Assembly (NCBI GenBank): GCA_052066835.1
Contig: JBQHRJ010000006.1
Origin: UBA2821 sp902763335
GTDB lineage: Bacteria; Bacillota; Clostridia; Lachnospirales; Lachnospiraceae
Reading direction: 5' to 3' (one strand)
DNA: 64,000 nt
The notes beneath the pieces are model-generated. The model saw only the letters and a program-made list of their open reading frames with translations, was not told the DNA's origin and did not search any database. This document shows positions 59,830 through 64,000 of this stretch, piece by piece (the stretch's first letter is position 1; every line of letters begins with the position of its first letter). Both the position numbers and the translations under genes were made by a program.

Positions 59830-61601
59830 ATATAATAAATATAGAGAATCTGACGAAAACATTTGGTGACAGGGTTATACTCTCTGATGTTTCGTTGGGA
59901 ATAAACGAGCATGATAAAATTGGAATAATAGGTGTCAACGGAACAGGCAAGACAACGTTATTGAGAATGATAGCGGGAATTGAGGAGGCAGACAGCGGAA
60001 ATATTATTATGATGAATAATGTTACGGTGTCAATGCTTCCACAGGTTCCGGTGTTTAAGAAAAATGAAACCATAATAAGTTATGTAAGTAAAGGTGGCAT
60101 AAAGGGTGACAGCTGGGATAAGGAAAGTGAGGCAAAGACTATTCTTACCAGGCTCGGCATCGGTGATTTTTCACAGGATATAAATACCCTGTCAGGCGGT
60201 CAGAAAAAGAGAGTGGCGCTTGCAAGAACACTTATTAACCCGACGGATATCCTTATAATGGATGAGCCGACAAACCACCTTGACAATGATATGACAGAGT
60301 GGTTAGAGGAATATCTGAAAAAATACAGGGGTGTTCTTATAATGGTTACCCACGACAGATATTTTCTTGACAGCGTTACAAATAAAATAGTTGAGATTGA
60401 TAATAAAAAACTATATTCATATAATGCAAATTATTCCGGATACCTTGAGCTTAAGTGTCAGAGAGAGGACATGGAGGCAGCAACCGAGAGAAAGAGAAAA
60501 AGTATATTAAGAAATGAGCTTAAATGGGTGATGCGCGGTGCAAGAGCACGTTCGACAAAGCAGAAGGCAAGGCTTAACCGGTATGAGGAAATGAAAGCGA
60601 TAAGAGGCATTGAGGAAAAGCAGCAGATAGAGCTTGAGTCGGTATATACGAGACTGGGAAATAAGACCATAGAGGTAAATAATATATCAAAGGCGTATGG
60701 CGAAAAGCATATTATAAATGATTTTAGTTATATATTTACAAAAGGTATAAATGTCGGTATTGTAGGCAATAACGGATGCGGTAAGACAACTTTTCTTGAT
60801 ATTATAAGCGGAAGCCATGAACCTGACGGAGGATATGTAGAAATCGGTGATACGGTAAAGATTGGATATTTCACCCAGGAAATAAAAAATATGAATCCTG
60901 AAGAGAGAGTCATAGACTATGTGAGAGACATAGCAGAATTTCTTCCCACAAAGACAGGAAAGATTTCCGCATCAAAGATGTTAGAAAGATTTTTATTTAC
61001 ATCTGATATGCAGTACACAAGAATTGAAAAATTGTCCGGCGGTGAAAAGAGGAGGCTGTATCTGCTTAGTATACTTATGAAGGCACCGAACATTCTTATT
61101 CTTGATGAGCCGACAAATGATCTTGATATTTCAACACTTACAGTGCTTGAGGATTATATAGACGGCTTTGACGGGATTGTCATAACGGTATCCCATGACA
61201 GATATTTTCTTGACAGAGTGGTTGACCGCATACTTGCGTTTGATGGACATGGAAATATAAATCAGTATGAAGGCGGTTACACTGATTATAGAAATAAGAT
61301 ATCAGGTACTTTAGAACCGGTAAATGAGTCAAAAGAGGTAAAGGTTAAGACAGAGAAAAGTCAGGAGCGTAAGAGAAAGTTATCCTATAATGAAAAACGT
61401 GAATACGAGACGATAGATGAGGAAATAGCAGAGCTTGAAGGTAAGATAGAGGATATAGAGAAAGGCATTGCAGAAAAATCAAGTGATTATTCTGAACTTA
61501 ACAGGCTGATGGAAGAGAAAGCAGAGCTTGAGTCAGAGCTTGAGAAGAAGATGGACAGGTGGGTTTATCTTAATGAACTCGTTGAGGAGATAGAAGGATG
61601 A
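59826..61601 (+). CDS. ABC-F family ATPase, Uup/YfmR-like
   Basis: This 591-residue protein has two ABC ATPase domains and no membrane part. The P-loops GVNGTGKTT (near 38) and GNNGCGKTT (near 315), signatures LSGGQKKR and LSGGEKRR, and Walker B segments LIMDEPTN and LILDEPTN are intact. A basic linker (RGARARSTKQKAR) separates the domains, and a C-terminal coiled coil (about 510-590) is of the Uup type. ABC-F proteins act on stalled ribosomes, and some give antibiotic resistance. The Uup-like tail favours a housekeeping ribosome role. The start is GTG overlapping the previous stop. Confidence 0.93.
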   Translation: MNIINIENLTKTFGDRVILSDVSLGINEHDKIGIIGVNGTGKTTLLRMIAGIEEADSGNIIMMNNVTVSMLPQVPVFKKNETIISYVSKGGIKGDSWDKESEAKTILTRLGIGDFSQDINTLSGGQKKRVALARTLINPTDILIMDEPTNHLDNDMTEWLEEYLKKYRGVLIMVTHDRYFLDSVTNKIVEIDNKKLYSYNANYSGYLELKCQREDMEAATERKRKSILRNELKWVMRGARARSTKQKARLNRYEEMKAIRGIEEKQQIELESVYTRLGNKTIEVNNISKAYGEKHIINDFSYIFTKGINVGIVGNNGCGKTTFLDIISGSHEPDGGYVEIGDTVKIGYFTQEIKNMNPEERVIDYVRDIAEFLPTKTGKISASKMLERFLFTSDMQYTRIEKLSGGEKRRLYLLSILMKAPNILILDEPTNDLDISTLTVLEDYIDGFDGIVITVSHDRYFLDRVVDRILAFDGHGNINQYEGGYTDYRNKISGTLEPVNESKEVKVKTEKSQERKRKLSYNEKREYETIDEEIAELEGKIEDIEKGIAEKSSDYSELNRLMEEKAELESELEKKMDRWVYLNELVEEIEG

Positions 61602-62041
61602 AATTTTTAATACAGAGAGTAAATAAGGCAAAGGTAACCGTAGACAGAAATGTGACAGGCAGCATAGGAAAAGGTTATCTGGTATTTATAGGTATAGGCG
61701 CAGATGACACAAAAGAGATTGCAGACAAGCTAATAAAGAAAATGATGGGACTTAGAATATTTGCAGATGAAAACGGTAAAACCAATATATCTGTGACAGA
61801 TGTAAATGGCGAGCTGCTGTTAGTTTCACAGTTTACATTGTATGCGGACTGCAAAAAGGGCAACAGACCGTCATTTGTAAAGGCTGGTCAGCCGGAGTTT
61901 GCAAATGAGCTGTATGAGTATATAATAGCTGAGTGCAGTAAACTTATAAATGTCCAGACAGGCATATTCGGAGCGGATATGAAAGTCGAACTGGAAAATG
62001 ACGGACCATTTACCATAATGCTTGACAGTGAGGCAATGTAG
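61598..62041 (+). CDS. dtd: D-aminoacyl-tRNA deacylase
   Basis: This 147-residue enzyme hydrolyses D-aminoacyl-tRNAs and mischarged glycyl-tRNA. The N-terminal MKFLIQRVNKAKVTVD, the catalytic LLVSQFTLYADCKKGNRPSF and the AxP-like KAGQPEFA region are conserved. It overlaps the ABC-F stop by four bases (ATGA). Confidence 0.96.
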   Translation: MKFLIQRVNKAKVTVDRNVTGSIGKGYLVFIGIGADDTKEIADKLIKKMMGLRIFADENGKTNISVTDVNGELLLVSQFTLYADCKKGNRPSFVKAGQPEFANELYEYIIAECSKLINVQTGIFGADMKVELENDGPFTIMLDSEAM

Positions 62042-62045
62042 AGTA

Positions 62046-63179
62046 ATGTTTAAACGAATGAAAAAGTATCTGTATAAGAGAATGTGGCTTATATGTCTTA
62101 TTCTCATATCGGTATGCATAATGCTTGTTGCAGGGAAAAGCAGCAGTCTGACAGAGCATGTATTTTCAGATGGAATATGCAAATATGTCATGCAGGCAGT
62201 CAGTACTGTGACGGGACTTGTACCTTTTTCGATAGCAGAGATATGTGTACTCTGTCTGCCAGTTATTCTGATTCTGGCAGTCGTGTTATTTGTAAGAAAT
62301 CTTATAAAGCATCCTCTAAGAAGAAAGCGGATTGTTTACAAGGCGGTTATTGATATAGTCTGTATAGCTTCAGTTTTAATATTTATGTATGTCATGTTTG
62401 ACGGCATAAATTATTACCGTTATGATTTTTCGTATTATGCGGGATTTGAACCGGGAAAATCGACGGTAAAAGAGCTTTATAAAGTTGGTGAGGACCTTAT
62501 ATCAAGGGGAAATGCTGTAAGGGAAAAGCTTGATACTGAGGATTCGGATGGAGTGTTTGTCCTAGGTGAAAGCATGGGTGAGGTATCAGAAGAGGTGTTA
62601 AAGGCATTTGATAATCTCAGCGAAAATTATCCGGTTCTTTCAGGACATTATGGGAAAAACAAGTCGTTTCTGACATCGAAATATATATCATATACAGGAA
62701 TGGCGGGAGTTTTTGTCCCGTTTACGTTAGAGGCAAATAACAATGTAGATGTCGTGCAGTATAACATTCCGAGTGATATGTGTCATGAACAGGCACATTT
62801 AAGGGGATTTATCAAAGAGGATGAGGCAAATTATATTGCATATCTTGCGTGCATGGCATCAGATAATCCTGAGTTTGTATACAGTGGAATAGTTCAGGCA
62901 TACATTTGTGTGGAAAATGCCATATATGATGAAAATCCTGAGTTGGCTTATAAATTAAGTGAAAGTATTTCGGAGAAAATGTCGGCTGACATACAGGCAA
63001 ATAACGAGTACTGGAACAGGATAGAAAATACAAAGGTGGGAAAAGAAGTGTCTGATACGACGCAGGCAATTAATGACACGTATCTTAAGGCAAACGGTGA
63101 AGAAGGGGTAAAAAGCTATGGATTAATGGTTGATCTGCTTGTATCGGGTTACAGGCATGAAGGATTTTTTGATAAATAA
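62046..63179 (+). CDS. DUF3810-like membrane-anchored putative metalloprotease
   Basis: This 377-residue protein has three hydrophobic helices in its first 130 residues, followed by an extracellular region with a zinc signature HEQAH at 247-251 (MCHEQAHLRGF). A Glu-containing EANYIAYLAC segment about 15 residues later resembles the third ligand helix. This arrangement fits the DUF3810 family, which has no established function. ATG 62046 is the likeliest start, though the Shine-Dalgarno (GAGG) is 11 bases away and ATG 62058 is possible. It lies between dtd and queA. Confidence 0.82.
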   Translation: MFKRMKKYLYKRMWLICLILISVCIMLVAGKSSSLTEHVFSDGICKYVMQAVSTVTGLVPFSIAEICVLCLPVILILAVVLFVRNLIKHPLRRKRIVYKAVIDIVCIASVLIFMYVMFDGINYYRYDFSYYAGFEPGKSTVKELYKVGEDLISRGNAVREKLDTEDSDGVFVLGESMGEVSEEVLKAFDNLSENYPVLSGHYGKNKSFLTSKYISYTGMAGVFVPFTLEANNNVDVVQYNIPSDMCHEQAHLRGFIKEDEANYIAYLACMASDNPEFVYSGIVQAYICVENAIYDENPELAYKLSESISEKMSADIQANNEYWNRIENTKVGKEVSDTTQAINDTYLKANGEEGVKSYGLMVDLLVSGYRHEGFFDK

Positions 63180-63212
63180 ACAGTATGTTTTTCATACGGA
63201 AATGAGGAAAAA

Positions 63213-64000
63213 ATGAAATTACATGATTTTTATTATGATTTACCACAGGAGCTTATAGCACAGGATCCTTTGGAGAACAGAGCGTCATCAAGACTTATGC
63301 TGCTTGATAAAAATAATGGAAATATAAAGCATGAAGTATTCCATAATATAGTGAATTATATTAAACCTGGAGACTGTCTGGTAATAAATGATACAAAGGT
63401 TATACCGGCAAGACTTTTTGGTGTAAAGAAAGATACCGGAGCAAAAATAGAGGTTCTTTTACTTACAAGAAAGGACAAGGACTGCTGGGAGGTTCTGGTG
63501 AAACCGGGAAGAAAGGCAAAACCGGGAACGGTTATATCCTTTGGTGACGGTCTGCTTGAATGTACGGTGGAAGAAGTTGTGGATGACGGAAATCGTATTA
63601 TAAGATTTTCTTATGAAGGTATATTTGAAGAGATACTTGATAAGCTCGGTCAGATGCCGTTGCCGCCATATATTACACATGAATTGAAGGACAAGAACAG
63701 ATACCAGACAGTATATGCCAAAAATGAAGGTTCGGCTGCGGCACCTACTGCGGGACTTCACTTTACAAAGGAACTTCTGGCACAGATAGAGGAGATGGGA
63801 GTGAAGATAGCCCATGTTACACTTCATGTGGGACTTGGAACATTCAGACCGGTAAAGGTGGATGAGATAACAGAGCATCATATGCATTCTGAATATTACT
63901 GCATAGAGCAGTCGGAGGCAGATAAAATAAATGAGACGAAGAAAAGTGGAGGAAGAATAATCTCTGTAGGTACAACCAGTTGCAGAACGCTTGAATCGGC
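63213..64000 (+). CDS. queA: S-adenosylmethionine:tRNA ribosyltransferase-isomerase, 5' part
   Basis: The gene runs off the window end after 262 codons with no stop. The enzyme builds epoxyqueuosine on tRNA from preQ1. The N-terminus MKLHDFYYDLPQELIAQDP, SRLMLLD, LVINDTKVIPARLFG, the catalytic EGSAAAPTAGLHFT and HVGLGTFRPVKVDEITEHHMHSE are diagnostic. GAGG five bases before ATG 63213 sets the start. tgt commonly follows queA and may lie beyond the window. Confidence 0.96.
   Translation, partial: MKLHDFYYDLPQELIAQDPLENRASSRLMLLDKNNGNIKHEVFHNIVNYIKPGDCLVINDTKVIPARLFGVKKDTGAKIEVLLLTRKDKDCWEVLVKPGRKAKPGTVISFGDGLLECTVEEVVDDGNRIIRFSYEGIFEEILDKLGQMPLPPYITHELKDKNRYQTVYAKNEGSAAAPTAGLHFTKELLAQIEEMGVKIAHVTLHVGLGTFRPVKVDEITEHHMHSEYYCIEQSEADKINETKKSGGRIISVGTTSCRTLES

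Overview
The window is AT-rich chromosomal DNA from a spore-lineage Firmicute. It most resembles a Lachnospiraceae member (Clostridia, Lachnospira/Roseburia/Agathobacter-like); this is inferred from gene content and codon style, not from a database search. Supporting signs are strong AGGAGG-type ribosome binding sites, sigma-A promoters with 17-bp spacers, spoIIGA-sigE, a Firmicute dcw cluster, meso-diaminopimelate genes (dapF, murE), Firmicute tRNAs without encoded CCA, a BspA-type leucine-rich-repeat surface protein, and frequent ATA and AGA codons. Almost all genes lie on the + strand. I see no CRISPR array, insertion sequence, prophage, rRNA or riboswitch, and no stretch over 300 bases lacks a gene or RNA.

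Layout. 1-1206: the end of malQ and a coupled LacI regulator. 1236-4994: two adjacent dynamin-like GTPases. 5054-9524: tepA, uppP, ftsK. 9521-14405: fhs, dapF, murE, folD (one-carbon metabolism and peptidoglycan precursors). 14408-26595: the compact priA-def-fmt-yugP-rsmB-rlmN-prpC-prkC-rsgA-rpe-thiN cluster, with many overlapping starts and stops. 26679-27776: ychF on the - strand. 27948-40346: lgt, then the dcw division and wall cluster mraZ-rsmH-ftsL-pbp-pbp-mraY-murD-ftsW-divIB-ftsZ. 40549-42110: spoIIGA-sigE. 42184-45233: a eukaryote-like UDP-sugar pyrophosphorylase and argS. 45286-49791: a more accessory stretch with an unknown small membrane protein, an unknown strongly promoted cytosolic protein, azlCD, a CPBP protease and a glycosyltransferase. 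49873-50026: tRNA-Val and tRNA-Met. 50229-54104: PAP2 phosphatase, ispF, cysS, mrnC, rlmB. 54123-55312: tRNA-Thr (-) and the BspA-like protein. 55437-59090: map, then the - strand nadB-nadC-niaR operon. 59320-64000: a flavin reductase-like protein, an ABC-F ATPase, dtd, a DUF3810 protein and the start of queA.

How it fits together. Much of the window is growth machinery: lipid-carrier recycling (uppP), precursor synthesis (dapF, murE, murD, mraY), septal synthesis (ftsW, two class B PBPs, divIB, ftsL, ftsZ), wall sensing (prkC/prpC), chromosome translocation (ftsK) and translation start (fmt, def, map). Regulation is readable in places: a four-repeat MraZ operator, a candidate NiaR box over the nadB -35, a pair of 0A-box-like heptamers before spoIIGA, and several unexplained dyads.

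Most worth following up: the unknown gene at 45888-46550 with its strong private promoter and terminator; the paired dynamins; the cysteine-tailed IspF; the hairpin that buries the ribosome binding site of the second PBP; and the DNSR motif in MurE. I saw nothing I could confidently call a wholly new multi-gene system.
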